DNA of 64,000 nucleotides, from the NCBI GenBank assembly GCA_033026295.1, contig CM065185.1, forward strand, positions 7,192,001 through 7,256,000, written 5' to 3'. The first letter of the stretch is position 1. Every line of letters starts with the position of its first letter. Origin of the DNA: Channa striata. Taxonomy: Eukaryota; Chordata; Actinopteri; Anabantiformes; Channidae. Positions 13,201 through 25,864 of this stretch are shown here, in pieces. The position numbers and the translations under genes are program-made. The notes under the pieces are model-generated. The model was given only the letters and a program-made list of their open reading frames with translations, did not search any database and was not told the origin of the DNA.

Positions 13201-13687
13201 ACACATGAACATGCACACATTATTCAGATGCCACAGGTGCATGGAAATATGGATATACACTTCCATCCATGATTCACTCGTTAACATGCTCACTACATTC
13301 ACTAACACCTCACACTTAAAAAGAATATCTGTGTGCCTTTTTGGACAAAACAAACTGTTGTTCCTATAATTTATGATTTTTTTTCCCCCCACATTAAAAA
13401 AATGCATTTGTGAAGTTGTTTCATCTCAGTTTCAAATTTTAGCGTTTCATCACAATCCACCATACAGAGTTATAGCAAATGATAGATTAAAAATATTCTC
13501 ACCTTTACAACAGGAAGCAGTAGATCCTGTAGGTTGTGATGATAACTAACCTGAAAGGTGTGCTGCATTAAAGACACACAGATGTGACAAAACTCACACA
13601 CCCTTTTTAGATTTCTAACCCATATTTAGCAGACATGCTGCCGTCATCTGTCTCATTCACTCTTACTCTCACACACACATGCCCGCC

Positions 13688-13727
<40 letters not shown>

Positions 13728-13762
13728 CTCATACAAAACGCAGAGAGGCTGATGTTTGTTTC
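10284..13762 (-). other. abhd17a: Probable long 3' UTR of abhd17a
   Basis: No coding exon was found on either strand between the abhd17a stop codon and the opposed poly(A) signals. The sequence is A/T-rich with short homopolymers, and its ORFs of up to about 110 codons have no family resemblance. A 3.4 kb 3' UTR is plausible for this gene, but nearer TTTATT motifs could serve as alternative ends. Confidence 0.4.
13690..13725. repeat. (AC)18 microsatellite
   Basis: An uninterrupted AC dinucleotide tract lies 38 bp downstream of the abhd17a stop codon, read on the - strand, so it would be transcribed as GU repeats at the start of the 3' UTR. Confidence 0.95.
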
Positions 13763-16700
13763 TCAGGCATGCTGTGCAGCCAGGTCCTGGTTGATGAAGC
13801 GCCGTAGCCTTTCTAGGTACTGACTGTAAAGCTCAATATCGTTGTGGCCGGCTCCCTCCACCCACAGGGGCTCCACAGCCTTGGGACAGCGCTCAAACAG
13901 GGCCAGGCCATGAGAGAAGTCAATCACCTCGTCTTCTGTACCATGAATGATGAGCACTGGAGACGGGATCTTTGACACCTTCTCTATGCTGAAAGAAAAC
14001 AGTGGAAGCAGGTTGTGCGTTAGCTGTGCAGGGTTTTGTGGATTTCAGGATTACATTTTCCATCAATACTGAACAAAGATAACTATGATATTGATAATCT
14101 GGAACTGAGTCTACATGTGTGTGCCGATACTTTGTTGTTATACAGCTAAACACTATCTCTAGGGCATCAAACATTTACTGCTGCTGGTTTGAACAATGGC
14201 TGGAAAGAGACTAGATTTTTCAGTGTGAAATTATGAAAATACACCATTTACAGATACTAGATAAAAAGTTTATGGTGAATGTTTAATAAAAATAAAAATA
14301 AAAAAAGAATCAAGGTATTCTATCACATCTGAAGCAAAATCACACAATACAAGCTCCAAGAAGAGCAGCTGTTGCCAAGGTAACAATCTATGTGGATACA
14401 AATAAAATTTTGTAATGCAATTATATTCATACTACAGTCCTGCTCCGTGACATGCAGCACAGCCCACAATGCTCTGATATAATGTGAGATATTACATAAG
14501 TAAATGAATCGATAGAAATGTATGTGGGAAAAAAACAACAAACAAGGACTTATAATATGTCACACTGTATCATGAAGTTTTCCAGGCTCATGAGCTAACT
14601 GGACATACTGGACAAAGTGAAACACGGCAAGTGCATTAAACATAAGTACTATTAAAAACTCAATGGAGGCCGTCTATAAATTAAATCTTCTGACTTTGGG
14701 ACCATACAGGGAAACAGAGGAGAACCAATTCCAACAGCCGCTGCAGCTCCTAGGGTGAGTGAAACCTGCTTACTCATCAATATGCATTTCCTTTAATGCA
14801 GAATTTATTCTCAGATTGGAAACCCCTTCCTCATATACCTTCCCAGCATCCAACAGGGAATTTCTCTGTCAACCAATTTATTATACTTTTTGAGAGCAGC
14901 ATGTGACCCTTTAAAAAGCTGTGATAGGCTAGTTATGTGGAAGTTTGAGGCAGGTAAATTTTACACAACCGTTTGTGGCACTTAGACCTGGGTGAAACAC
15001 TGAGAATTGCTTTTCAAACAACCATTCTTACCATTAACGAATATAAACACATATAATTTCTACCTCTGTAGGACCACCTCTGTTGTTGTAAGAACAATCA
15101 ACCGGCCTTAGACTTAAACCTAAAACTAATAATTACAAACACTGGACTCTAATTCACTGGATTGTCTCAGCAGACACTTTCATTTCATTCCTTCATTCTT
15201 TGTCCACAGTGATAAACTGACACGATTTTAGTTTCCTGCAAACGACTAAATTCAGACAGCTGTGCTTTTTTAAAACATACACCTTAAAAATATTTTATAC
15301 TAAAAGACAAGCTTTTAGTATAATAAGATGTTAAATCTAATATTAAACAAAAAGCACTGATAATATCGGTAATAAAATTAAGACATGTTCTCAGTTGAGG
15401 AACTTACTTAGGGAAGGCGTCAAAGCAGTACGTTTTCTTGGTGTCGGGGAAGGCCACTCTCATACCAGAAGTGAGAGGAGAGTGGAGGACCACAGCAGCA
15501 CACTCAAATCGGGATGCCAAGTCTACTGTGGGCACTGTGCCAATGCTCTGCCCGTACAGAATGATATTCTCAGGGCTGATGCCGTACCTGAGACACACAC
15601 AGATTACAGAGTAAAATGTCAGGAGAAGATTCACTGCATTTACACAAACTTAGGTAATCTGGTTACTGGAAATCTGTATATTAATTCATCAAAAGAGTAA
15701 TTTGATTTCTCCTCTACCTCTGACTTATTTTGAAAGTCTGGCTCAAACATTTTCACTGTGGCAAAAAAAATACAATTTTCATATTTGCTGTGTTAGTATC
15801 TCTGCAGAGAGACAGGACAGATGGAGAGATGAATAGAGACGGGAGAGACAGTGTTGTGAACACACAACACAAATTGTGAATTTTTAAATCTGCAGTGAAA
15901 AGCAACTCATTTAAAACTTCTACAAGGCCCTTTGTATTAATTCATATTTTACTCAGCCACTGGTTCCCATTTGCAGTCTTTTGTTCTGCACATGTGGTTA
16001 CACATAAGTGGCAAAGAAATCTCCAGTCTCCAGGTGAAAAGGGTTAGGGTCTGCTTGTGACAGAGGTTGTACTGTACATGCACTAGAAAAAACACCGTAC
16101 AAACTCAGGTGCCTCAGGCTTGGGTCAGGTTTCCTTGGAAAATACAATGTACTTGTCAGACTCCGACTGGGTTCACTTAACACACCCTCAGGTTTGGGTC
16201 AAGCTTATCCATAAAAATGTACCCTAACCCTCTCTCTACCTAGCTTAGGTACAGAATTAGGGACTATAGAAGTGAATATATAACAGATAACAAATGTCAG
16301 GCCATCTAGGTATGTTTTACTGGGCTCCGTTTTCCTCAGCATCCGAGACTGAAAGGTATCTACATCTACTAGCATTAGGTTTCATTAACTAGACCTGCAT
16401 CAGCTAAACAAGAGGAATAGTTTTTAGAATTTTAGATGCTGCTGCTTCATGTGAAGCTGAGCATACTGCAGCAAATCTTCAGTCTGATTGACACAGACAT
16501 TGTTTAGCTTTGGTTTGACTGGCTGACGGTCAGACAGGAGGTACTGTGGTGTGTAGGAACTATGTTTGTATAAAACAGAGCCAACCAAATGTTGTTTTCC
16601 CTAAAAAGCTAATTGCCAGTGGTGTGAGTGATTGTGTTAGTGTTACTAATTCCTCTACATTCAAGACATTTTAACTTGCATTTGTTGTTTGTGTGCGGTG

Positions 16701-17608
16701 AACAGGTGCCTGATTGCTTACCGGGAGCGCAGGGCGTGCCAAGCAGCATCAATATCAGCATAAAGGTTCTTCTCAGAGGGCTTGCCAGTGCTAACACCGT
16801 AGCCTGAGTAATCATAGGAGAAGATGTTGCAGTTGATGCGTGTGCCTAAGCCGATATAGAAGCTGCTCATCTGGCCCAGATCTACAGCGTTACCATGGGA
16901 AAACAACACTGTAAACCTAGCGGACAAAGGAGGAAGAAGGAGGCAAGAAAAAGGAAGTAAGAAGGCTGCCTGAGATTAAGCAGGGACACTACGGACGTAA
17001 AACTTTTGAATTAAGGTTTATGGCTGGGAAAAATATATGTTGTAATATCTGTATAAGTGTGGAGCTGCATCCAGTCTCAAGGTATTCGGTGGGTGGTTTG
17101 ATTCTTACCTTGCATTGGGGGCACAGCGAATGTACATACATCCAACCCTGTTGCCTCGGCTGGATCTGGTCAGGAATACATCTGTCACATCCAGCTCTCT
17201 CTGCGAATACTGGAACTCCGCTCTCTCTGTGAGATGCAGCTTCCACCTGCCTTCGCCTCCACCTCCACTGGCACTACCTCCTCCCCCTCCTCCTCCTCCA
17301 CCCCCAACTCCTCCACCCCCTGCTCCTCCTCCTCCTCCCCCTCCACCCCCACCACCACCACCACCTCCACCTCCACCTCCACCACTACCAGTGTTCAGGC
17401 GGGAACGCAGTCCTGGTGCTCCAAGAGATGGCAGAGCAGCCCCAGAATTGGCCCCAGATGCAGTTCCAGCTCCAGAACCTGGATCTGGGTCAGGGAGAAG
17501 GGCATAGGTGGGCTCTGGGGGGAGGAAAGCCAGTTTGGCTGCAATGCGACTGGGGCAAGGGGGGCAGCAGAACAAGCAGCATAGCTCTCTTATGGACAGT
17601 CCGTTCAT
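13763..17608 (-). CDS. abhd17a: Abhydrolase domain-containing 17A, depalmitoylase
   Basis: Coding exons on the - strand: 17611-17109 (ATG at 17608), 16916-16722, 15587-15408, 13988-13763. Donors and acceptors are canonical and phases join cleanly, giving 366 aa. ABHD17 enzymes are serine hydrolases that remove palmitate from membrane proteins such as Ras and PSD-95; their cysteine-rich N-terminus is itself palmitoylated. Visible here: N-terminal MNGLSIRELCCLFCCPPCPS, the nucleophile in GQSIG (Ser246), catalytic Asp311 in HGTEDEVIDF and His340 in EGAGHNDIE. Each is exactly 56 residues beyond the human ABHD17A positions I recall (190, 255, 284). The extra length is N-terminal and includes 36 Gly-rich residues (76-111). 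GRWKLHLTERAEFQYSQREL and the RFINQDLAAQHA tail favour paralog A over B or C. No frameshift. Confidence 0.95.
14371..14384 (+). promoter_or_regulatory. RFX X-box motif in abhd17a last intron
   Basis: GTTGCCAAGGTAAC is a near-perfect inverted-repeat X-box, the binding site class of RFX factors (half-site GTTGCC plus GGTAAC). It lies in an intron whose flanking sequence is A/T-rich. Function is inferred only from the motif. Confidence 0.35.
17276..17383 (-). repeat. abhd17a: In-frame GGN trinucleotide tract coding poly-glycine
   Basis: On the + strand the tract is CCT, CCA and CCC triplets. Read from abhd17a it encodes 36 residues (76-111), all Gly except one Ala and one Val. Because every triplet is GGN, other frames are also open and give Pro-rich or Val/Glu-rich spurious ORFs. 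Such tracts are prone to length change. Confidence 0.9.
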
Positions 17609-17862
17609 CTTCTAGAATAAAAAAATAAAAGAAGGAGCAATTAGGTAGCAGATAAAGAGAATAGTAACAATCAAAAAGCTAAAAGTTTCGCTTCCTATAT
17701 AGCAGGGCTTCCCACAGTGTTTTTCTTCCCAGTCTCGTCATAATTTATATACTACATTTAATAAAAAACACAATTATGCTTAATAAGACTGAGAGAAAGT
17801 GAACTACACTACTACGTTGCACTACACATCACATATGAATAGAAAGTTAAGGTAAATATTTA

Positions 17863-18271
17863 CCGTAAATTCTGGACTATAGAGCGCACCTAAATTTAAG
17901 CCGCACCCGCTAAAATTTAAAAGAAATATATATTTTGTCACATATAAACCGCATCGGACTATAAGCCGCCAATATCCAGGCTGAGAAATAAGATATTTAC
18001 ATAGAAAGATTTTGTACCATAAGTGTTTATTCATACACCTGAACCTGAATGGTGCCTGTAACACGGCAGTAAAAGTGCTGATGTTTGCTGTTGTGCGTCT
18101 TGGGTTGCATGCGCCAAGAATAAAAACTGGCGCTTTTTTGTTTGCACTGACTTCCATCTACAGCACCCATCTGAGGGCTGCAGAAAAATTCATAGAAAAG
18201 CCGCATCTCTGTAAAAGCCGCATGGTTCAAACGTCGGAAAAAAGTAGCGGCTTATAGTCCGGAAAATACGG
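17863..18271. mobile_element. Non-autonomous DNA transposon with TA target duplication, 409 bp
   Basis: The left end CCGTAAATTCTGGACTATA and the right end TATAGTCCGGAAAATACGG are inverted repeats with few mismatches, flanked by TA on both sides (17861-17862 and 18272-18273). Several subterminal AAGCCGC repeats occur inside both ends. There is no transposase ORF. The TA duplication suggests mobilisation by a Tc1/mariner- or pogo-type transposase. The end sequence is familiar as a dispersed vertebrate repeat. The copy lies in abhd17a intron 1. Confidence 0.8.
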
Positions 18272-18273
18272 TA

Positions 18274-19313
18274 ATCAGTCATCTAAGAACTTGTTGTTGT
18301 GTAGTGAATTAGATGCAGATCAAATACCTGACTGATATAGTTTTGCAAAGAAAAACAATTTGATGTAACCATGACTTCCTATCTCCCCTTACCAATTTCT
18401 TGTGGAAAACCCTGTACAACAATCCAGTTGTGAACATACCTGGATTCAGAAATCCCTAGATCTTTAAATAAACTGGCACACAATGGTGCCAATGTCCTCT
18501 GGTCTAGTCACTGAGCCAGCTGGATCTAGATAAAAAGATAACACATTAAGACATTAAAATGGCTTTGTGTTTATTAAAAAAAATTTAAATAAAAAAAAAA
18601 ACAGACTGCATGACCACATGGTTGTTCTACTGTTTTAGTGACCTCCTTCTACAGCTTCTGTGTGCTCATATGAAGCAAGAGATGATAATTTTTTGGAATT
18701 CCATGTTAGCATTCCGACTTTTTAACAGGGAATTTGGAAGCAAATGCAATTATACACACACTCAGAATAGGCAAATCATAATCTGGTATCACAGCTAAAA
18801 GGATATGAAATTCAACCTTGATTCAAACATAATAAACAACACAGCCTCATTATAACCATTTGCCTCCATTATTAAGCTCGTGTAACCAAATCGAATTTAT
18901 TGAGGCAAAATCTATATTATGTATGTGCTGTATAAGCAGCAAAATTGCACGGTATCATAACAGGGATTGAGATGCCCTGATGGGATCGTGGACACCAGCG
19001 CCTAATTCCAACACCCCCACAACAGAGAGCGACAGGGAGTGACTGATATGCTAATACAGCGTTAGAGTTGAACGTGATATTAACGTCCAGCGTTAGCCTG
19101 CGTTGTTGAGCGGGAGCGGAATAATGACACGGCAAACCTACAGCTGGAAATATTGATAAGCGACGCATAACTGCGGTTATTAGACACTAGCCATCGTGGG
19201 TTGATGCCAGCTAACAGTCCAGATAGCATCACTTACGTTAGCACAGCAGACGCCTAGCGGCGGCGGCTAACGCTACCTCGCTAGCACAGCAGGTCTGAAA
19301 GCCGCGAACTTAC
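18274..19313 (-). other. abhd17a: Remainder of abhd17a intron 1
   Basis: This intronic sequence between the transposon and the 5' non-coding exon has no recognisable exon. Base composition shifts from A/T-rich to CpG-bearing beyond about 19 kb as it nears the promoter. Confidence 0.5.
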
Positions 19314-19530
19314 CGACTCACAGTAGGTCGTCGGACAGACCCGTGTGTCCTGTAAATACACACAAGCAGCGCAACACTTGCAAAATCCTTCCTGCGTCTT
19401 GACATGGATGGTCTGACTCTGGTGGAGTGACAGTTGTCGGTGGCTAGCTAGCTCAATTTCATGGCAACCAGACTTTTTTTTTTTTTTTACTACTGGCCAG
19501 CTACAGCCGGAAGTGACGCAAGCACGTATT
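19314..19530 (-). promoter_or_regulatory. abhd17a: 5' non-coding exon and promoter of abhd17a
   Basis: A strong - strand donor (GTAAGT, read from 19313 down to 19308) follows sequence that would be exonic from 19314 upward. The coding exon has its acceptor immediately before AAG-ATG, so an upstream non-coding exon is required. The surrounding 19.2-19.53 kb is relatively CpG-rich. CCGGAAGTGACG at 19507-19518 is an ETS site fused to a CRE-like half, typical of housekeeping promoters. The start site is not resolved. Confidence 0.55.
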
Positions 19531-20474
19531 CCATGTTCAAAACTTTATTACAATGTAATGTTGCCATAATTCTTCTTATTTACGGATGTAAAATAATGGG
19601 AAAATGTATACAGGAGCATCTATAAACGGACTTAGAGAATACACGTCATTGTTTCCAATGATTGCAATGATTTGCTTACATTTTCAAAGTGATTTTTTTA
19701 TCATAATTGCTAACACCTTAATGCTTGTAGGATTAAAATAAGCTTATCTTGTGTTGTCAATGCTAAAGTGATAATTATTAGCAGTGCACTGTGTTCTAAA
19801 TATCTGTGTTCTAATAAAAGTGAAGCAATTCTATATCCAACAGGATTGCTTTTTTTATTAGAAATTATTATATATTATATTTATTTATAAAACTGCATTT
19901 TTTTACTGCATACTAATCTTTAATAACACAGCGCATTTTAGAAATTAACACGTTCATCACATAGAGAATCATGTCATTATTTACTGTCTCTTAAACCACT
20001 GCCTGCGTGTTCATCTCTCAGTCATGAAAGACAGTAAAAAAAAAAAGATTTAAAAAAAATATGTTTAAATGTTGGTCCACTCATCATATTACTGCTGTCT
20101 GGTTTCAGTCATAGGACTGTACCTGTGAGCTGTGAAATAAATTTACACATTTTTTCTTAAATGTCAATAATTGAAACCAACTACAATCAATTATTAAAGT
20201 CCCGCCCAAACTGCGTTTGTATTTACTCTTTAAATAGTTTCCGTGTAGTTCAGTCAGACAAAATATTCATTTCGTTTTTGTTCAAAAGTATAAGTGGGTG
20301 CTGGTGCATTTCCACATACGTTAAATGTCTCATTGTTTCCCTTTTTAACATAATCTAATATGTTCTAGTCTACTATGTTATGAATAAATAAACAGGATTA
20401 CACAGCGAACGTTGTTTTCATCTCCCCTTTACTCACAACCTAAACATCTTTCAACATTAACACTTAATGAGCGC
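19531..20474. other. A/T-rich intergenic gap between divergent promoters
   Basis: No gene or recognisable repeat was seen. The abhd17a promoter reads left and the presumed sema6b promoter reads right, so this may be a shared divergent intergenic region. Confidence 0.4.

Positions 20475-20518
<44 letters not shown>
20475..20518. repeat. (GT)n(GA)n compound microsatellite
   Basis: A GT run passes directly into a GA run of about 15 units. It lies about 200 bp upstream of the presumed sema6b first exon. Confidence 0.9.
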
Positions 20519-20519
<1 letters not shown>

Positions 20520-20679
20520 GTCCTTCATTCACCATTGATCCACTGCAGGGCTGTTTTCAGGGGGTGTGAGTTATGGGCCCCTGGTGTCACTGTGCCTGCT
20601 CTGCATTGGGCATTTCACCTCGCTACTGTAAATTTAAAAAGGGGAAGTACATTTCGCTGACTACTGATCTCCAGCTGTA

Positions 20680-21111
20680 GCTTGACCGAGCGCAGACCGC
20701 CGGTACCCCCGGTACCCCTGACAGAAGACTCAATACAGATTTGGGATTTTACAAGGGTCTGACCGGGTCTGATCGCATTGTCGGTGAGACCCTCACTGGG
20801 TTGCGGTTTACACCTTCACACTGCGGACTCTTTCTCTCCGGGGGGGAACAACCAGCATTTTGTAATTGACTGGGCGTTTGTGGATTACTTGCTCGGTAAA
20901 CGGTGATGCTACGGCGACGCGCAGGGACCGTGGAAGGAAGAGACAGGTGAGGTGCGGCTGGCGATCTGCTGTTATTTCACGGAGGCTGTGGACACCCGGA
21001 GCCTGGCTGTCCGTCCCCCGATTCTCCACAGAGACAACGAAGAGCGAGCGGTCAGGGGCGAATTGGGCGACTGGCACCTGCCTCAGCCTGCGTACCTGGC
21101 CATCTGGAGCG
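20680..21111 (+). other. sema6b: Putative 5' non-coding first exon and CpG-rich promoter of sema6b
   Basis: The region is GC- and CpG-rich and ends at a good donor (GAGCG then GTGAGT at 21112). A second possible donor, GACAG then GTGAGG, lies near 20946. The sema6b start-codon exon has an acceptor just before its ATG, so an upstream 5' UTR exon is expected. This is the nearest CpG-rich candidate in the correct orientation. The assignment to sema6b rather than to another transcript is inference. Confidence 0.45.
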
Positions 21112-24100
21112 GTGAGTGTGGCAAATGGTGGGCATGAGGGATGGATGTGCTGGGGGGAGATCGGGGGGGGGGGCAGAACAGGTATAGCCTGTACAGCGTG
21201 TGCGCAATTTTATTCCGGCCACCAAACGCGATGCTGCATTATTCCTCCTCCGGGTTGGCCGGTGGATGTGTGTTTGGCACCGTCTGGATCACTGTGCACA
21301 TGAACCTGTTCTTTGTGTCTGCTGCAAGTTTCGTGTTTTATTTTCATATCATGTGCGTGCGTTTGTTGCATATGACTGCGTGCCATTGTTACTTCACGTG
21401 TTGCATATGATCTAAGAGTGCTTATTCTTTAGGTGTTTGAACTGATGCCTCAGCAAGAAGAGCTCCCTAATACTTACACATTATAATACTGCATTGCAAG
21501 GTGGAACACAAAGCCTGAGTGAAATTCTTATTTAGATCACAACCTGTGATCTAGATTATTTCATTTCTTCCAAATGTTACGTTTAATTGGTCCCTGGTGT
21601 AATTTAATTACGTTTTAATAATGTTTCCCCAAGGGTTCCTGTTAACAAGAGCAAAGGTCAAATATGATGATTTTAAAGCCATAAAGTCAGTTGATTGTGT
21701 CATAACTCAGTCACAGTAGAGTCGCAGGAGTGGCACCTTTACTGACGTGCCAACTGAAAAGAATATGGACATTTATCAGTGATTTAGCAATATGCAGCAT
21801 AGTCCCCTAACATTTTTATTTCTTTAGACAACTGGTATCACTACAGATCCAGACAAGGCTGGCAAAAACTGACGAATTCTAAAGTGAAAACAATTTGTGT
21901 CTTGTACCCTTACAGAAACTTGCCACCTAAATATCCCATAAACCCTTTGCACATTCACAGCCTCTCTGGCCTAAATTTAATGCTCACTCACTGCGATCGC
22001 AGCTCTTACTGAGGTGATTTAAGAGTCATATGTAAGTTATTGTTTACAACTTCATCCTTCACACTAAGAGCCATTGAGTTTCACAGATGGACTACAATGT
22101 GCTACCAGCTGCTGCTGTTCATGTTTGGCTTTCTGTGTAACTTGAAAAGCAAAAAGAGATGGTGGAGACAATAAAAAAAAAATAAAAGGAGGAGGGGTGG
22201 AGAGAGGGGAACACAGACAGACAGATTGGGGGATACAAAGGATAAAGTGTGGCAGATAGCAATCTGGCATATAGGCTACTGGGGGATAGGCAGAGGATGT
22301 AATGGCAGAAAAAGAAATGATAGAGCAGAAAGCTCAGAGTGAACTAGCGCCGAGGGAGAGGAGCTGCAGACAGCAGTCTGAGCGGGTGTGAATGGTTTCC
22401 CTGTTATCCCCGCTGTCCACACAGACAGCCACACAGCAGCCGTGCGAGCAGGTGCTAACCCCACCACACAGCAACTGCAGGGAACAACAGGTGCAGCCAC
22501 TGTTTCCTTCAGTATCCCTTTGGAAAGCATCTAACACCCTTCCACCCCAAACATACAGCTACACCAAAACCTTCTAAACCCTCGCCCACACTGATAGGAA
22601 CCAAGGTTTAGGAAAGGCTAGGCTTGAGTAGTTCAATTATAAAATTAATTATGCTGCAAACAAAGTTGGAAGCACTTGAAGCAATAAAGCAGAGCTGCAG
22701 GTAAAAGCAATCTGAGAGAGCCTCGGGGTGAGACAACTGCCCACAGGGACCTTTAATGAGCTCTATTGATCACATAGGACCCTATTCAATCACACATGCT
22801 AAGCCACAAACAGAGCATCTCAAGCATGGGAGAAAAAAAAAATTGGATTGCAGCATAATACAGCCTACCCACAAAGAAGGTAAATGAACAGCAGATTAGT
22901 GTGGTGGGGTTGCTAAGGAGCACGTTTCTAGAAATGTGGAGTGTGTGTGCGTTAAATAGTGTGAGATGAAACAGACAGAAGACGTTGGAAGGAGAGAGAT
23001 GTTACCTAACAGATTCTCTCTTCGTAGCGCCAAGAGAATACATCAAGCAATCGGCGACAAATTGCCTCTCTTTACCTCTGGTGCAAAGAAAGGAACACTG
23101 ACTGACTTAAACACCACTGGTTTTAACACTGCTGTGCTCCAAGCTGCCGCTGAAGCTGTAGTTTTCTATTTGGACTTTTGCATTAGACACGGCTTTGTGC
23201 CAACATTCACTGAACATTTTCTTTTTTACGTTTGACTCAGGTTGAACATGTCCTCTCAAAGGAGTGACATTTTACAATGTTTCTAGATGAACTTCCAAAA
23301 CTTGCTCCCATCACCTAATATCACCTTTGTCTACCTTTAGAAGTTGTACTCAAGTGTCGGGAGATTTAAAGGAAGGGTTATGTTCCACAAAAACAACCAC
23401 ATACAGTATTTTTTAGGTTTCGGTTTGACAGAGCACACGGTTTATTTGGAGGGAGGGCTTCATGGGGATCTTTCGCACAAAATCTACTCTTGAAAATGGT
23501 GTAAAAATTGGTAGACCTCGGGGCAATGAGATCAGAAGGACATAGCTGTGCTGGCATCTGCTGGATGACCTATTCCACTTGGGGCCTCGGAGCAGGGACC
23601 TCAGGGAGTCATTGTGCAGGATTTAGGGAGGCAGCAGGTCAGAATTCATGCAGGCATACCTTTTTATTTACTCTTATCCTGAGTTAGGTATTTAAAGAAA
23701 AAAAACCCATAACACAAAACTTTCTATGTCGATGTCAAAGGCTTTCAGGTGCTAAAACGGGCCTTTCAAAGTCTTTCCAGATGTTTGAAAAGCAAAGATG
23801 TTGGGTATCACATAGGCTGTGAAGCTTCATAGCAAACTGCTGTAAATTGTCCATGGTGCCATAAACTCTTCAAGATGAACAATATTCAGGCAGCCAAGGC
23901 GGCTGCCTCAAGTGGATTTTGTTGCTGCATCAGCCACATATACCGTGTAATAATCCTTGTAGTTGTTTTTTACTGTAAAAATCCCTCATATACTACTCCC
24001 ATGCATATTCATTTTTATGACTCTCCATCTTCGGTCATTCCTCCCCCGAGATGCAGGCGCATTTTTATCCAACATGTAAACATATGTGCTCATTTTGCAG

Positions 24101-25817
24101 TGTTCTGTCCTGCATCATCTTTACAACATATCTAATAACCTCTCAGCCAGAGGTCTGGCGGATCCATGGAGGCCTGCATATTTTATGTGTGTACTGTTTG
24201 CATCTTGTGTTGGACTATGTATTGGGATAATAATCTCATCCCATCTCTTTGCAAACAGCTGGTCCTGCCCATTTAACTGCATGGCAATTTGGCTTGAGTA
24301 TGTTTCATCTTACAACTCACTATTTACACACAAAACTGCAAAAAAGATAAAATGACCATACACTTTCACATTCTTTTACTCAGGTGCTAACAACATCCAC
24401 ACACACACACTCACAAAGTAAGAAAACAACCAAGTAACCTTTTCTAAAATGTCACCAGTGAGGCGCTTGACTTTTTATTTCTTTTCACAAAATGAATGGC
24501 GATATTTCTCACAAACTTGGTCAGTTTTCACATATTTTGCTGCTTTTTTTTGTCCAACACATTCAGCAAGCACCTTAGCCAATGGCAGGCTTTAGTTATG
24601 GCAGCTTAGCCGGAGGGATTTGGAAGACTTTTTTATTGGGAGATAAAGGCGCATCCGAGTCCTTTGTCTACCAGCTACTCGAGATGGTTTTGTAGCCTGA
24701 TGAAGCTTTGTTCAGGCGGATCTTTCTCTCCCCTTCATACTGTCCTCTCTCACACCCATCCCTTCCTCACAACAAACACAACTTTTCTATTTTAATTATG
24801 GCTTTTCATCTGGGGCCCAGTCACAACTGAGAGGAGAGTAGCAAAGCATAGCAGAAACACAATTATACCTGTGAGGTGGAGACAAGGCTCTCAGGGGACG
24901 TGTTGTCCCTGTGTGTGAGTGTTTGCTGTAGTTGTGTATGTCTGTGCATGCGTGAGTGCGTGCATCGTGTGTGCATATGTCAATCAACAAGCAGGTTTTT
25001 TGACATTTTTATATCAGTTGTGTGTTGACCACCTATTGCGAGATGTGATCCTTTTAACACTTCTGCCAAAAGAGCTATATTTACTCTTACTGGTGATCAC
25101 AGCACACAAAGAACAACGTGAAAGAATATGAGGCGCAGCCTTTGCCTTTTTCACCCTGTGCCTGCTTCCACAGCGTAAGTGAGGACACTAACAGGGGCTG
25201 AGATACATGGTAATGGGTGCCACATTGAGACATTAGCACCTGTTTAGCATAGTCTAATAAAAATGAAAAAAATGACAGGGAAGTGCTGGATTGTGGGCAG
25301 TGAAACACACAAAGCAACAAACCAAAAATATAACAAAAATCTGTTACGTATGACTGGGAAGACATAAAAAGTAAACCAAGTGTCACGCAATAGGATGATT
25401 CTGCCTTGTCCTATATATTAGGAAATCACAGAGGTTAGCTTTAGACATAGTTAGAGAGAAAAATGAGAGACTACATAGAGAATAATGTCCCACATTACCT
25501 TGTAGAGTACAAAGTGCACTATTAACACTGTGTGGGAAAAAAAAGGATAATGACAGCTTTAAAAGAGGTCATTTTCATATGAAAACCCCTTGATTCTGCT
25601 GTGTAATTACACTGCATCTTCACTGCTTTTGTATGTACTAGTGTGTGTGTGTGTGTGTGTTCCACTGTGCTCATAGTGTGTGTCTGAGCGAGTGCACTGC
25701 ATACTCATGTGCTCGCCTCTAGCTCAGAGCTGTGCAGTGAATGTATATGTGCTTACTGCAGTCAAACTCTGGTTAGTAACGTTTGCCCTTGCTGCAGCTT
25801 TGTAGAGCACCATAAGA

Positions 25818-25826
25818 GTGTGTGTG

Positions 25827-25863
<37 letters not shown>
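25818..25863. repeat. (GT)n microsatellite
   Basis: About 22 GT units with one GC interruption in the presumed sema6b first intron. Confidence 0.95.

Positions 25864-25864
<1 letters not shown>

Noticed and set aside
17115..17507. 130-codon + strand ORF rich in proline, and a Val/Glu-rich ORF at 17185-17385
   Set aside because: Both are other-frame readings of the GGN tract in the abhd17a coding exon.
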